Positions 22,066-31,149 of a stretch of 33,537 bases of DNA are shown piece by piece (position 1 is the first letter of the stretch; every line of letters starts with the position of its first letter). The position numbers and the translations under genes are program-made. The stretch comes from Bacteroidia bacterium (GTDB lineage Bacteria > Bacteroidota > Bacteroidia > Bacteroidales > CAJPTX01). Under the pieces are notes generated by a model. It was not told where the DNA came from. It did not search any database and saw only the letters and a program-made list of their open reading frames with translations. Location of the stretch: the NCBI GenBank assembly GCA_905373665.1, contig CAJPTV010000010.1, positions 1-33,537 of the forward strand, in the 5' to 3' direction.

Positions 22066-23079
22066 ATGAAACATACGTGGAAAATTACCCTACGCTATCT
22101 TCTGTGCTTCCTTCTTTTCACCATTCCAAGCTTAAAGAGTTTTGCGCAGCAGCAAGGGACGTATAACCAGTTCCTTGCTAATCTCTATTATTTCAATCCC
22201 GCTTTTGCTGGCGTGAGCGGCTCTATGGAGTTCTCGCTTATGCTACGCGAGCAGTGGTTGGGGTATGCAGAGCGTCCGCGTACCTATTCGCTCAACTATC
22301 AAATGAACTTGCTTGATAACCCCTTGTTGGGACAAGAGTTAGAGATGAAGAGTATACGGCGCGGCACTAACGCTCGTACTGCAGGAGAGATCTTTGATAA
22401 AGCAAGTATGGGGGCTGCGGGGACGCTCTTCAGTGATATCAACGGACGGGTGCGACGTACGGGGTTGCAAGGAGCTTACTCCTACCAGATATTGGTCGGG
22501 GACTGGTTGGTTGCCGCGGGGATCGGCGTTTCTTTTATGCAGTATAAGGTTAACGTTTTGCCTAAAGACCTCTTTGACCCTAATGTGGATGACCCGCTGA
22601 TAGCTGCGGGTAAACCGAATCAGGGTTATGCCCCCGATTTCAATGTTGGGGCAATGTTCTCTAATGGGACGATTTGGGGAGGGGTTTCCGTGAATGCTTT
22701 GATGCAGAATGCTTTGCAGTTTGGTACGTACAACGAAAAGAACGCTTATAGGCAGTTGCGTCAAGTCTATGCGATGGGGGGGTATAGTCTCCTGCTCCGC
22801 CCCGGAGTGACGTTGGAACCGTCTACGCTTGTTACATTCAATAGTGCGTGGCAGTGGAACGCGGATGCGTCTTTGAAGATAGCCTATCAAGACCGATATT
22901 GGGGTGCTGTGGGCTATCGTACGCTCTCGGATATGGTGCTGATGGGGGGAGTACGTTATCGTCGTCTCTCCTTTGCTTATGCTTTTAGCTATACCATCGC
23001 AGGGCCGCAGACGATTGGGCGTTATGGCACGCATGAGTTTGCCGTAGGTTTCCGTGTTACGGGCGACAAGAAGAAGTAA
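22066..23079 (+). CDS. PorP/SprF family type IX secretion system membrane protein
   Basis: The 337-residue protein starts MKHTWKITLRYLLCFLLFTIPSLKSFAQ (signal peptide) and continues QQGTYNQFLANLYYFNPAFAGVSGSMEFSLMLREQWLGYAERPRTYSLNYQMNLL, the hallmark opening of PorP/SprF proteins. These are outer-membrane beta-barrels that act with specific type B cargo, as SprF does with the SprB adhesin. Further barrel features include GAAGTLFSDINGRVRRTGLQGAYSYQI and GGVRYRRLSFAYAFSY. The adjacent upstream gene is the probable cargo. The core porKLMN genes are not in the window, so this is probably an accessory paralogue and not the PorP of the main locus. Confidence 0.92.
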   Translation: MKHTWKITLRYLLCFLLFTIPSLKSFAQQQGTYNQFLANLYYFNPAFAGVSGSMEFSLMLREQWLGYAERPRTYSLNYQMNLLDNPLLGQELEMKSIRRGTNARTAGEIFDKASMGAAGTLFSDINGRVRRTGLQGAYSYQILVGDWLVAAGIGVSFMQYKVNVLPKDLFDPNVDDPLIAAGKPNQGYAPDFNVGAMFSNGTIWGGVSVNALMQNALQFGTYNEKNAYRQLRQVYAMGGYSLLLRPGVTLEPSTLVTFNSAWQWNADASLKIAYQDRYWGAVGYRTLSDMVLMGGVRYRRLSFAYAFSYTIAGPQTIGRYGTHEFAVGFRVTGDKKK

Positions 23080-23097
23080 TCAGGGAGGGTTGCCTGT

Positions 23098-25491
23098 TTG
23101 TTTACGTTTCCACAAGATTTTGAGGCTCGTACGGGCTTTGTACACGTTCGTGCGGAGGTCGGTTCGTATGCCGTCACACGCTCGGCTAAGGGGCGTATTG
23201 CACAAATAGCCTATTCTACTGACTACGAAGCGATAGAACGTACCCTCTCGCATCTTAGAGAGTTAAAAGCCTTTCTTCTTTTCCATTCGTTAAGTGAGGA
23301 GTACTTTGTTGACTTTAGCGAAGCGCTCTTGAAGTTACTGCAGTCGGATCGTGCCTTTACAGAGGAGGAGGCGGCTGCGCTCCGTACCCTCCTTTCGTCT
23401 GTGCGTTATCTGCAAGGGCTTTGGGGTGAAGGAGTTGAGGTACAGGCGCTTCATCTACTGGTAGCGGAGGCGACGTTACCCGAGGAGGTCTTGCGAGAGA
23501 TAGAGCAGGTATTAGACCGTACGGGGCATGTGAAAGACAATGCTTCGCCAGAGTTGCAGCGCATTCGTTCGCAGCTCCGTAGTAAGGCGGGGCGTGTCTC
23601 GCACAAGATGGAGGAGCTTTTGGCACGTTGCCAACGTGAGGGGTATTCGGATGCGAATGCGCAGGTAATGGTGCGCGATGGGCGCTTGGTGCTCCCGATT
23701 GCGGCACAGCACAAGCGGCGTATTCCTTCGTTGCAATTAGGTAGTTCCTCCACAGGACAGACGCTTTTTGTCACCCCTTACGAGGTCTTAGAGTTGGAAA
23801 ATGAGCTGAAGGAGCTCGAGCAGGAGGAAGTGGCAGAGGTGGCGCGCATCCTTATGGAATTGACCGACCGTTGCCGTCCTTTCTATGCGGAAATAGCACA
23901 GTGTGTTGAGCTGGTGGTTGCGGTTGATGTTTTGCGTGCGAAGGTGCTTTATGCCCTTGCTGTGGGCGGAGCTGCCCCCATATTAACCCACGAACGGCGT
24001 CTACTGCTCCGCGATGCACAACACCCTCTTTTGTTAAAGCGCATGCAGCGGGAGGGGAAGAGCCCCGTGCCGTTGAACCTCGTATTAACCCCTACACAGC
24101 GCATTGTGGTTATCTCGGGACCGAACGCGGGGGGAAAGTCCGTTGCGTTGCAGACGGTAGCACTGGCGAGCTATATGCTCCAGTCGGGCTTTTTACCCTT
24201 GGTGAAAGAGAACAGCGAGATGTGTCTCTTTGATAAACTGCTCCTCGATATTGGAGATGCGCAGTCGATAGAGGATGACCTCTCGACCTATAGCTCGCAC
24301 CTCCAAGCTATGAAGGCATTTACTGAACATGCGACCCCTAAGACGCTCTTTCTCATTGATGAAATGGGGGCTGGGACAGAACCGACGGCTGGCGGAGCGA
24401 TAGCCGAGGCTATCTTAACAAGCCTTTACGAACACGGAGCTTACGGCATTGTGACAACCCACTATGCTTGCCTTAAGAACCTTGCGACGAATACCGACGG
24501 GATGCAGAATGCCTCTATGCGCTATGACTTAGAGCACTTTGCCCCACAGTATACCCTTGATATCGGTGCGCCAGGGAGTAGCTATGCGTTTGCTATTGCC
24601 CGTAAATTGGGGCTTCGTCGCGCGCTTATCGAACATGCGGAGGCGCTTGCGGGCAAGGAGTATATCAGTCTAGAAGAGCAATTGCGTTTGGCGATAGACG
24701 AGCGCCGCACATGGGAGACAAAGCAGCAGGAACTGGAGCAGCTGCGCCAAGAGGTCACAACCCTACGGGCAAAGCTTGAGGAGGAACAAGCTACGCTCGC
24801 GGAGCGTAAGCAGAAAATCCTAGCCGAGGCGCGACAGCAGGCACAGGCGATGCTCCGCGATTGTAACCGAACGATAGAGGAGACGGTAAAGCTCATCCGC
24901 GAAAGCAATGCTGAGAAAGAGGCTACTAAGCGTGCCCGCGAGGAGCTTAAGTTCTATAAAGAGTTTGTCGAATTGGAGACTGTCGCTGCCGAGCCTAAAA
25001 AGGAAACGCCTGTTCCCGTAGCTGTGCAAACGCTAGCTGTCGGCGATACTGTGAAGCTCCTTGGTGGTAATAAGGGGCAGGTGGTGAATGTGAAGGGAGA
25101 GAAGGTCGTCGTGGCGATCGGACAGCTTATGACCACGGTCAATATTGCCGACGTCGAAGTGGTAAAGAATCAGCCCTCGGAGCGGAGCAAGAGTCCCAGC
25201 AAGAAGAGCGTTACGCCACTAAGTTCGATGCGGCAGCGCCGATTGAACTTCTCGCCCATGCTCGATATCCGCGGGATGCGCGGTGACGAAGCGATGGAAC
25301 AGCTAAGGCAATACCTCGACGATGCGCAGATGTTTAACATCCCCTTCGTGAGTATCTTGCACGGCAAAGGGACGGGGATACTGCGTCATCTCGTGCACGA
25401 CTACCTTCGGCATGCGGCTTTCGTTGAGAGCTATACCAATACCTCACCCACCTGTTCCGACGGGGGGATTACCGAGGTTTACTTAAAGTAA
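23098..25491 (+). CDS. mutS2: Endonuclease MutS2 (MutS domain plus Smr domain)
   Basis: The 797-residue protein starts at a TTG (23098) preceded by GGGAGG. The resulting FPQDFEARTGFVHVRAEV aligns with the usual MutS2 N-terminus, and no ATG suits it. A coiled clamp/lever region precedes the ATPase with Walker A GPNAGGKS (341-348), the MutS signature region LLLDIGDAQSIEDDLSTYSSHL and Walker B LFLIDEMGAGTEPTAGGAIAEA. A long charged coiled coil follows (about 525-640). The Smr nuclease domain starts LDIRGMRGDEAMEQ near 722 and has HGKGTGILR. MutS2 is known to suppress recombination or resolve branched DNA, and to act on collided ribosomes. The 3' end overlaps the convergent RNA methyltransferase gene by 13 bp. 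Confidence 0.95.
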   Translation: MFTFPQDFEARTGFVHVRAEVGSYAVTRSAKGRIAQIAYSTDYEAIERTLSHLRELKAFLLFHSLSEEYFVDFSEALLKLLQSDRAFTEEEAAALRTLLSSVRYLQGLWGEGVEVQALHLLVAEATLPEEVLREIEQVLDRTGHVKDNASPELQRIRSQLRSKAGRVSHKMEELLARCQREGYSDANAQVMVRDGRLVLPIAAQHKRRIPSLQLGSSSTGQTLFVTPYEVLELENELKELEQEEVAEVARILMELTDRCRPFYAEIAQCVELVVAVDVLRAKVLYALAVGGAAPILTHERRLLLRDAQHPLLLKRMQREGKSPVPLNLVLTPTQRIVVISGPNAGGKSVALQTVALASYMLQSGFLPLVKENSEMCLFDKLLLDIGDAQSIEDDLSTYSSHLQAMKAFTEHATPKTLFLIDEMGAGTEPTAGGAIAEAILTSLYEHGAYGIVTTHYACLKNLATNTDGMQNASMRYDLEHFAPQYTLDIGAPGSSYAFAIARKLGLRRALIEHAEALAGKEYISLEEQLRLAIDERRTWETKQQELEQLRQEVTTLRAKLEEEQATLAERKQKILAEARQQAQAMLRDCNRTIEETVKLIRESNAEKEATKRAREELKFYKEFVELETVAAEPKKETPVPVAVQTLAVGDTVKLLGGNKGQVVNVKGEKVVVAIGQLMTTVNIADVEVVKNQPSERSKSPSKKSVTPLSSMRQRRLNFSPMLDIRGMRGDEAMEQLRQYLDDAQMFNIPFVSILHGKGTGILRHLVHDYLRHAAFVESYTNTSPTCSDGGITEVYLK

Positions 25492-26213
25492 CTCGCTGCT
25501 GCACAAACTATCCCCACGGCGGTGGCGACGTTGAGCGAGTCGCCCTGTCCTCCCTCCCCACGTGGTATCGTAATTTGTACCTGTGCTTGCGCCAAGAGCT
25601 GTGGCGAGAGTCCGTGCCCCTCGTTACCAAAGAGAAAGAGCGTCGGCGTACGGAAGGAGACCTCGGCGAGCGGCTTACCTTCTAGAGTCGTTGCTACAAT
25701 AGCTGTATTAGGGCTTAGAAGGGGTGAAATAGCCTCGAACGAGCTATAGACTACATTCGTATACCCTATGCCGCCCATAGAGGCTTGTAGAGCCTTAGAA
25801 TTGAATATACTCACGCTGTCTTCAGAACAAATCACCTGACGGAAGCCAAACCACGCAGCTGTGCGGACGATAGTGCCTAAGTTGCCTGGGTCTTGTATGT
25901 TCTCGAGGTAGAGATGGTAGCCCGTATCTAACGGCAGAGGCTTTCCCGTAGTGCGGGGAAAGATGCCGAGGATGGTGGACGGAGAGTCAAGGTGTGACAT
26001 CCGCGCCATTTCCTCGCGAGAGACGCAGATGGGGAGATGGTCGGCAAAGCGTGCCTCTTCTTCAGCAAGACAATAGAGCGCAATGGGGTGTAGACCGCTC
26101 CGCAACAATTCATCCACCAAGCGAGGTCCTTCGACGATAAAGCGTTGCGCTTTTTTAGCAATGTGCGAGGAGTGTAAGGCACGGATAGACTTTATAGTCG
26201 CTTGCGAAAGCAT
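25479..26213 (-). CDS. TrmH/SpoU family RNA 2'-O-methyltransferase
   Basis: The 244-residue protein opens MLSQATIKSIRALHSSHIAKKAQRFIVEGPRLVDELLRSG, the substrate-binding domain common in SpoU enzymes. The knotted methyltransferase domain has the three SpoU motifs: LYLENIQDPGNLGTIVRTAAWFG, FLFGNEGHGLSPQLL and ITIPRGEGGQGDSLNVATAVGIVCA. It should transfer methyl from S-adenosylmethionine to a ribose 2'-OH of tRNA or rRNA; the exact nucleotide cannot be told. It is divergent from tamL, with 76 bp between the starts, and convergent with mutS2. Confidence 0.93.
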   Translation of the reverse strand: MLSQATIKSIRALHSSHIAKKAQRFIVEGPRLVDELLRSGLHPIALYCLAEEEARFADHLPICVSREEMARMSHLDSPSTILGIFPRTTGKPLPLDTGYHLYLENIQDPGNLGTIVRTAAWFGFRQVICSEDSVSIFNSKALQASMGGIGYTNVVYSSFEAISPLLSPNTAIVATTLEGKPLAEVSFRTPTLFLFGNEGHGLSPQLLAQAQVQITIPRGEGGQGDSLNVATAVGIVCAAASYFK

Positions 26214-26254
26214 TCCCTTTTGACAGATTAACGGGTTAGTGCTAACGAAAGTAG

Positions 26255-26262
26255 TAACTTTG
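26255..26262 (+). promoter_or_regulatory. Predicted -7 box of tamL
   Basis: TAACTTTG matches TAnnTTTG exactly, 27 bp before the ATG at 26290 and downstream of the alternative GTG at 26239. This supports the ATG as the true start. A -33 element is not obvious. Confidence 0.5.
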
Positions 26263-26289
26263 CCACAAACAGAACAGAATAGTACACAG

Positions 26290-28629
26290 ATGTCCGTTGC
26301 CGTAGGGAAGGTCTTGCCACGTCTTGCGGCACTCGTTTTGCTCTGTGTGGGAGGGCTTTGGTTGGCAAGTTGCTCTACGTTAAAGAACGTCCCAGCAGAT
26401 GGTTATCTCTTAGACCGCGTAGAGATCGTCGCGAAGGATGCCCCGCCCGATATCGACCATTCCGAACTCGAACGTTACGTTCGTCAACAGCCCAATAACC
26501 GCCTTTTCGGTCTTTACCGCTTCAATCTTTGGCTTTACAATCTGGGTAAGCCGGGGAAAGAAACGGGCGTGAGTGGCTGGTTGCACCGTATTGGAGAAGC
26601 TCCCGTCGTGTATAGTGACGACCTTACGCGCCGCTCGGTGCAAAACCTTACCACCTATCTCAATAACCGAGGCTTCTATCATGCTGCGGTTACCGACTCG
26701 CTTATCGATAAGAAGCGCCGTCGCCGTAAGGTGCAGTACAAGGTGCACTTTGGGCAACCCACTACGATAGACACCCTCGCGGTGGATATTGCTGATTCTA
26801 CCATTGCTGCTTACTATGCTGCGAGCACATCGCTCATTACCCCCCAAGCGCGCTTGGATTTAAGAACCCTTGAGAGCGAACGGGCTCGACTTACGACCCT
26901 GCTGCGTAATCAAGGTTTCTATGCCTTTACTGCAGAACGAATTGGCTTCCGTGTTGATACGATTGGTACGCCGTTTCGTGCGCGTCTTCAGCTCCGAATC
27001 TTGCAAGATAGTGGTAGCGAGGAGACCCGCCGTGCCTTCCGTCGCTATGTGATCGATTCGGTGCGCATTTTTACCAAGTATGACCCCCTTCGCCCCGCCT
27101 CTGCCCTTGCTACTGCCCTCGCCTCGCGCACGCAAGACGGACTTCACTATTACTTTGATAAGCGCCCGGGCATCCGCCTCCCTGTCTTAGCCCCTTTGTT
27201 GCTGTTGCGCCAAGACTCGCTGGTGAGGGTGTCGCAAGTGAATCGGTCGCAACAGAACCTTCTGAACCTCGGGTTGTACCAAACGGCTTCGTTCAACTTT
27301 CGCCGCTCGAGCAGTTTGCCTCGTTCCTATCGTAGCGATTCGCTCAAGCGTTACTATCCCATAAACTGCGACGTCCTTCTTACCCGCACTAAGCTGCAAG
27401 GATATCAGCTCGAGGGGATGGTCACTACCTCTGGTTCGTTGGGGCTGGAAGGGAGTATGACCTACCGTCACCGTAACCTATTCTATGGGGCAGAACAGCT
27501 GGAACTACAGTTCCGTGCACAAGCCGAGGCGGTGCTTCAGAAAACCGCCATTGGCTTTAAGACGGCACTGGAGATCGGGATGCGAGCCTCGCTCTCCATT
27601 CCTCGCTTTCTGCTCCCTTTCAAGAGCAGTTTCTTCGTACGGCGCTATTCGCCCAAGACCCTTTTCCTAATCTCGTACAACTTTCAGCGGCGTCCGTATT
27701 ACCGTCGTACGGTAGCTTCGGGGTATGTCTCCTATACGTGGAAGGGGTCGCCCGCGACCTCACATTCTATAACCCCGCTGGAGATAGACGTCTTGAAAAT
27801 CTTTGCTATAGACGAGGCTTTTGCACAGCGGATTCGGCAGACCTACCTCGCCAACTCCTACATTAGCCAGTTCATCTCCTTGCTAAGCTATAGCTTCTCC
27901 TACTCGTCGAACAATCCGAATGCGCTCTTTTCGACCACCCTTTTTAAGGTGAACGTCGAGAGTGCGGGGAATATACTTCGTACCGCAGCACCTTCGCTCA
28001 AGCTACAGCAGGTCGGCGGCGTGTATCAGATTTTTGGACTGCCCTTTGCGCAGTATGCCAAGGGGGATGTGAACTATGCTGTCCTCTTTCGCCCGAGTCG
28101 TTACTATTCGCTCGCTGCGCGCATCTTTGCGGGGCTAGGCTATCCGTACGGTAACTCGAACGCGCTGCCGTTTGAAAAACGCTATTACGAGGGAGGAGCG
28201 AACGGTGTACGTGCTTGGCATGCGCGCGACCTTGGGCCAGGGTCTTACAAAGAGGAACGTCTTTCGTTTCCGAACCAAACGGGCGACTTGAAACTGGAGG
28301 GGAACATCGAGTACCGCTCTTGGCTCTTTTGGAAGTTTGAGTCGGCGCTCTTCTTGGACGTTGGGAACATCTGGAGTATTACCCCCGAAGATAAGCGCGC
28401 GGGGGCTGTCTTTAAGCCTACGAGCTTTTACAAGGAGCTGGCTATGGGGTATGGGTTAGGGCTTCGGCTTAACCTTGGTGTCTTCTTGTTGCGTCTTGAT
28501 ATGGGCGTAAAGCTCCACGACCCGAGCGTTAAGGAAGGCGATACGAACCCTGCCCACTGGATACCCTTCGATCGTAGCCTACAGAGCGATGACCTCGCTT
28601 TCCACTTCGGTGTCGGCTATCCGTTCTAA
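26290..28629 (+). CDS. tamL: TamL-type lipoprotein of the BamA/TamA outer-membrane family
   Basis: From the ATG at 26290 the protein is 779 residues. The N-terminus MSVAVGKVLPRLAALVLLCVGGLWLASC is a lipoprotein signal with the lipobox LASC (C28), then STLKNVPADGYLLDRVEI, the typical opening of Bacteroidetes TamL. POTRA-like segments follow (LTTYLNNRGFYHAAVTDSLIDKKRRRRKVQYKVHFGQPTTID; LRTLESERARLTTLLRNQGFYAFTAERIGFRVD). The C-terminal half is a 16-strand-type barrel with the BamA-family motif YEGGANGVRAWHARDLGPGSY (related to VRGF/RGW) and terminal FHFGVGYPF. TamL works with TamB in envelope assembly; tamB is not in the window. The gene ends 5 bp before the convergent type IIG gene, with no terminator hairpin between. 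Confidence 0.88.
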   Translation: MSVAVGKVLPRLAALVLLCVGGLWLASCSTLKNVPADGYLLDRVEIVAKDAPPDIDHSELERYVRQQPNNRLFGLYRFNLWLYNLGKPGKETGVSGWLHRIGEAPVVYSDDLTRRSVQNLTTYLNNRGFYHAAVTDSLIDKKRRRRKVQYKVHFGQPTTIDTLAVDIADSTIAAYYAASTSLITPQARLDLRTLESERARLTTLLRNQGFYAFTAERIGFRVDTIGTPFRARLQLRILQDSGSEETRRAFRRYVIDSVRIFTKYDPLRPASALATALASRTQDGLHYYFDKRPGIRLPVLAPLLLLRQDSLVRVSQVNRSQQNLLNLGLYQTASFNFRRSSSLPRSYRSDSLKRYYPINCDVLLTRTKLQGYQLEGMVTTSGSLGLEGSMTYRHRNLFYGAEQLELQFRAQAEAVLQKTAIGFKTALEIGMRASLSIPRFLLPFKSSFFVRRYSPKTLFLISYNFQRRPYYRRTVASGYVSYTWKGSPATSHSITPLEIDVLKIFAIDEAFAQRIRQTYLANSYISQFISLLSYSFSYSSNNPNALFSTTLFKVNVESAGNILRTAAPSLKLQQVGGVYQIFGLPFAQYAKGDVNYAVLFRPSRYYSLAARIFAGLGYPYGNSNALPFEKRYYEGGANGVRAWHARDLGPGSYKEERLSFPNQTGDLKLEGNIEYRSWLFWKFESALFLDVGNIWSITPEDKRAGAVFKPTSFYKELAMGYGLGLRLNLGVFLLRLDMGVKLHDPSVKEGDTNPAHWIPFDRSLQSDDLAFHFGVGYPF

Positions 28630-28634
28630 GGGGG

Positions 28635-31121
28635 TTATTCTATCAGAAAACCGTATTCGTAGACCTTGGGGACAATCCGCTGCCGCAGCGCCTCCATTGC
28701 CTTTTTGAGATTGTCCCACAAGCGCGTATACTCCGCGTCGTCGCTCTTTGAGCGCATACGTCCTTGTTTTAAGGGGAACGCTTCATCGGAAATCGCCCGT
28801 CCGGCGCGAGGACCGTTTCGCCCCTGAAAGTGTGCCCTAATGTCATAAAACGAAGCATTGGGGTTGGCGTGGGGCTGCGCATGGTAGTAGCGCCAGAGCT
28901 CCCTGCCCGCATCAAAGACTGCCGTTGCCTCGGGTGAAAAGACGAGCGGCGCGGACGGGACGAACGACTGGGCTTGAAAGAGGCTTCCCTCATTACCCTT
29001 TTGCTCATCTAGGGCAAGCCTACCTTGGATGAAGTCCGTCATGAAGTGGCTCTCGAAGCGCTCTTTCGCATCGACTTCGGCTTCGGTGAAGGGTATCCAG
29101 TGGTTTGTGCCCTCGGTTGCCGTAATGCGGTTTTGGGTGTGGAAAAGAGTAAAAGCTAAGCAGTTGGTCTGAAACTCGGCGTCGCTTTGCCAACCGTCGC
29201 GCGGGTAAAGGAACTGGTCGCGGTCGTTGAGCCAAGTGGGAGCAATACATTTGCGAACAGAAAAGTAGATACAAACAAGTAGCAAGTTCTCTTTCTCTAT
29301 TTTTCTATGAATGTCACCCCAAGATAAAATATTTCTCAACCCTAAGACTAGCCTATTGTTGTGTTGAAAGTCGTTACTCTTGATGTTCAAGAACCCAATG
29401 GGCTGTTCGGTGTCAATAGAAAACTGATTGAGCCACATATTGATGAGTTTTGAGGGAGGCATGTTCCATATTGATTTTCTTTCTAGAAAATTTCCATACC
29501 GGTCATACACATCGGCAGTAATGGATTGAAAAACATCTTCTTTGACACTGTCCCAAACCATGAAACCAATCGGAAATGCTCCATCTACATTGTCAAAAGT
29601 ATCTGCGGGGACCAAAAAAATTTTCTCGAGCTTCGCTCGAAAGACTTCTCTGAATCCCGAGAAGTTGGGAGCTTGCAAATTTTTCAACTTTGAAAAATTT
29701 GCAAGCTTTGCGGTAGGGATTTCTTTGTAGATACGCATAAAGAACTGCGCATAGAGTTCGCGGCTAGCTTTGCCCAGTAACTCTTTATAGCGCGTGTGTA
29801 TTTTGGTAAACTGGACGTCTTTTTTGCCATGACCATCTCTTGCTAAACCGACTTCTACATAGGGAGGGTTTATGTAAATAATGAGCCGTCTCCGTTTCTC
29901 TGGGTTCTGAAGTACAGCCAAGAGGTCGGCGGGGAGCTTCCCACAATCAAACTCGTCGTTGAGGAAGTCAAATTGGAAGACGTGGCTCTCCAACAGGTTC
30001 GCACCGTTCGCAATACGGTCTTTCATTACCTGTACATCTTGCGGGTCGAGGGTCGATGCCCAGATGTTATACTTGTTCGTTAGCCCATTGAGGAGGTTAC
30101 CCGTCCCTGCGGCACAGTCCCAGACGTAGTACTCCTCCTGCCAGTTTTCGCCCAGCACGTCGGCAATATACTGTTGCGAGAGCTCTACCCACTGCTGCGG
30201 CGTGAAGAACGAGCCTTTGCGTTCGCGGACGTCTTGCGGCACAAGGAGGTCGCGCCGGTCGATGATATATGCCCAATACTCCTCGCGTGGCGGGCGCTGG
30301 TAGAGACTCCAGAACTGAGCGTGGGCGTGCTGCTTATCTTTGAAAGATACGTGTTTCTCTGCAAATAACCCAGCAGCGTCGATCTTCCTATCCAGCACAT
30401 AGCGGTTGTCTTGCAAGAGCACAAAGAGCGCCTCCTTGAGCGTCTGGTTGTGTTCGGACAAGAGGTCGGCAAGGAAGAAGTCCCCGTCTATGATGCCCTG
30501 CTTCTTGAGTAGCGCCCAGTCTACGGCAATGCTAGGTTGCACCGTCGCCAACCACCGCTGATATACCGCCACGAAGTTGTTCTTATTGACCTGTATCTGC
30601 CCCCCGCCTTGCGAAAAGTGCTGTTGGATGAATGCGCGCAGCTCCTGCGCATGGGAATCGTAGCGGTACAAATAGAGTTCCCCTGCCTCGTCGAGAGTTG
30701 CCTTTATTGTTTTGTATAATAGCTCAAATTCTCGCGTAGCGTCGTCAGACGGGGTTACATTCCAGTTAAAGTCGTTGAGCGAGAAAAAGGGCAAGATCTC
30801 CTTATAGGGCAAAAAGACAATCTTCTCTGCATCGAAGACCCCGAGGAAGGGGGGCGGAAGGTAAGTGTCAAAGGTGCGTGCCCTGCCGATAGTGAGCACG
30901 AGCTGTACGAGGGGCTTATAGATGTCGGTTACTGTGCCGCGCTTGGCTTCTGCCCAGAGCAGGGATTGTAACATTGTTGCATCGTGCGCGGGTTGTGGGT
31001 TGCGGAGAGTCACGGCAAAATCAATCTTACCGATGCGGTGGGCGCAGTCGTATTGTGGAAAGAAGTCTTCCGCCACGCGTAGTTTGAGTTCCTCCTCAGC
31101 AATGCCTGTATAGTCTATCAT
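28635..31121 (-). CDS. Type IIG restriction-modification enzyme (copy 2, different central specificity region)
   Basis: This 828-residue protein shares the architecture of the protein at 3350-5827. Its nuclease core has D34 in GKIDF and E58/K60 in LWAEAKRG, with a slightly longer loop between them (LRNPQPAHDATM). FFTPQQW, motif I DCAAGTGNLL and NPPYVEVG follow. Residues up to about 400 and the last ~200 are nearly the same as copy 1. The segment in between shares only scattered residues (YKELLGKASRELYAQFFMRIY; SITADVYDRYGNFLERK; NDFQHNNRLVL) and is AT-rich, pointing to an exchanged target-recognition module. An 18-bp palindrome lies at the codons matching that of copy 1. It is downstream of a truncated AAA-like gene on the same strand. 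Both copies appear intact and probably recognise different DNA sites. Confidence 0.85.
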   Translation of the reverse strand: MIDYTGIAEEELKLRVAEDFFPQYDCAHRIGKIDFAVTLRNPQPAHDATMLQSLLWAEAKRGTVTDIYKPLVQLVLTIGRARTFDTYLPPPFLGVFDAEKIVFLPYKEILPFFSLNDFNWNVTPSDDATREFELLYKTIKATLDEAGELYLYRYDSHAQELRAFIQQHFSQGGGQIQVNKNNFVAVYQRWLATVQPSIAVDWALLKKQGIIDGDFFLADLLSEHNQTLKEALFVLLQDNRYVLDRKIDAAGLFAEKHVSFKDKQHAHAQFWSLYQRPPREEYWAYIIDRRDLLVPQDVRERKGSFFTPQQWVELSQQYIADVLGENWQEEYYVWDCAAGTGNLLNGLTNKYNIWASTLDPQDVQVMKDRIANGANLLESHVFQFDFLNDEFDCGKLPADLLAVLQNPEKRRRLIIYINPPYVEVGLARDGHGKKDVQFTKIHTRYKELLGKASRELYAQFFMRIYKEIPTAKLANFSKLKNLQAPNFSGFREVFRAKLEKIFLVPADTFDNVDGAFPIGFMVWDSVKEDVFQSITADVYDRYGNFLERKSIWNMPPSKLINMWLNQFSIDTEQPIGFLNIKSNDFQHNNRLVLGLRNILSWGDIHRKIEKENLLLVCIYFSVRKCIAPTWLNDRDQFLYPRDGWQSDAEFQTNCLAFTLFHTQNRITATEGTNHWIPFTEAEVDAKERFESHFMTDFIQGRLALDEQKGNEGSLFQAQSFVPSAPLVFSPEATAVFDAGRELWRYYHAQPHANPNASFYDIRAHFQGRNGPRAGRAISDEAFPLKQGRMRSKSDDAEYTRLWDNLKKAMEALRQRIVPKVYEYGFLIE
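28794..28815. repeat. Dispersed ~20-bp GC-rich word in type IIG gene copy 2
   Basis: The same word as at 3509-3530, in the same codons (GPRAGRA). Between the paralogues this is simple homology; the interest is the match to the intergenic copy at 32635-32656. Confidence 0.55.
29670..29707. repeat. Perfect 18-bp inverted repeat with 2-bp centre inside type IIG gene copy 2
   Basis: The left arm is 29670-29687 (AGCTTGCAAATTTTTCAA) and the right arm 29690-29707, fully complementary, with centre CT (AG on the coding strand). It encodes KLANFSKLKNLQA. Only the inner ~7 bases of each arm agree with the palindrome at 4383-4430; outer bases differ but still pair. Confidence 0.95.
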
Positions 31122-31140
31122 GCCAGTCTCTGATTTTGTG

Positions 31141-31148
31141 CAAAGATA
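31141..31148 (-). promoter_or_regulatory. Predicted -7 box of type IIG gene copy 2
   Basis: The minus strand reads TATCTTTG, an exact TAnnTTTG match, ending 19 bp before the ATG. The sequence upstream of the box is repeat-derived and shows no clear -33 element. Confidence 0.5.
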
Positions 31149-31149
31149 G

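Noticed and set aside
25479..25491. ACTTAAAGT palindrome at the mutS2/RNA methyltransferase overlap as a terminator
   Set aside because: It is too short and AT-rich to be a stable hairpin and is explained by the overlapping gene ends.
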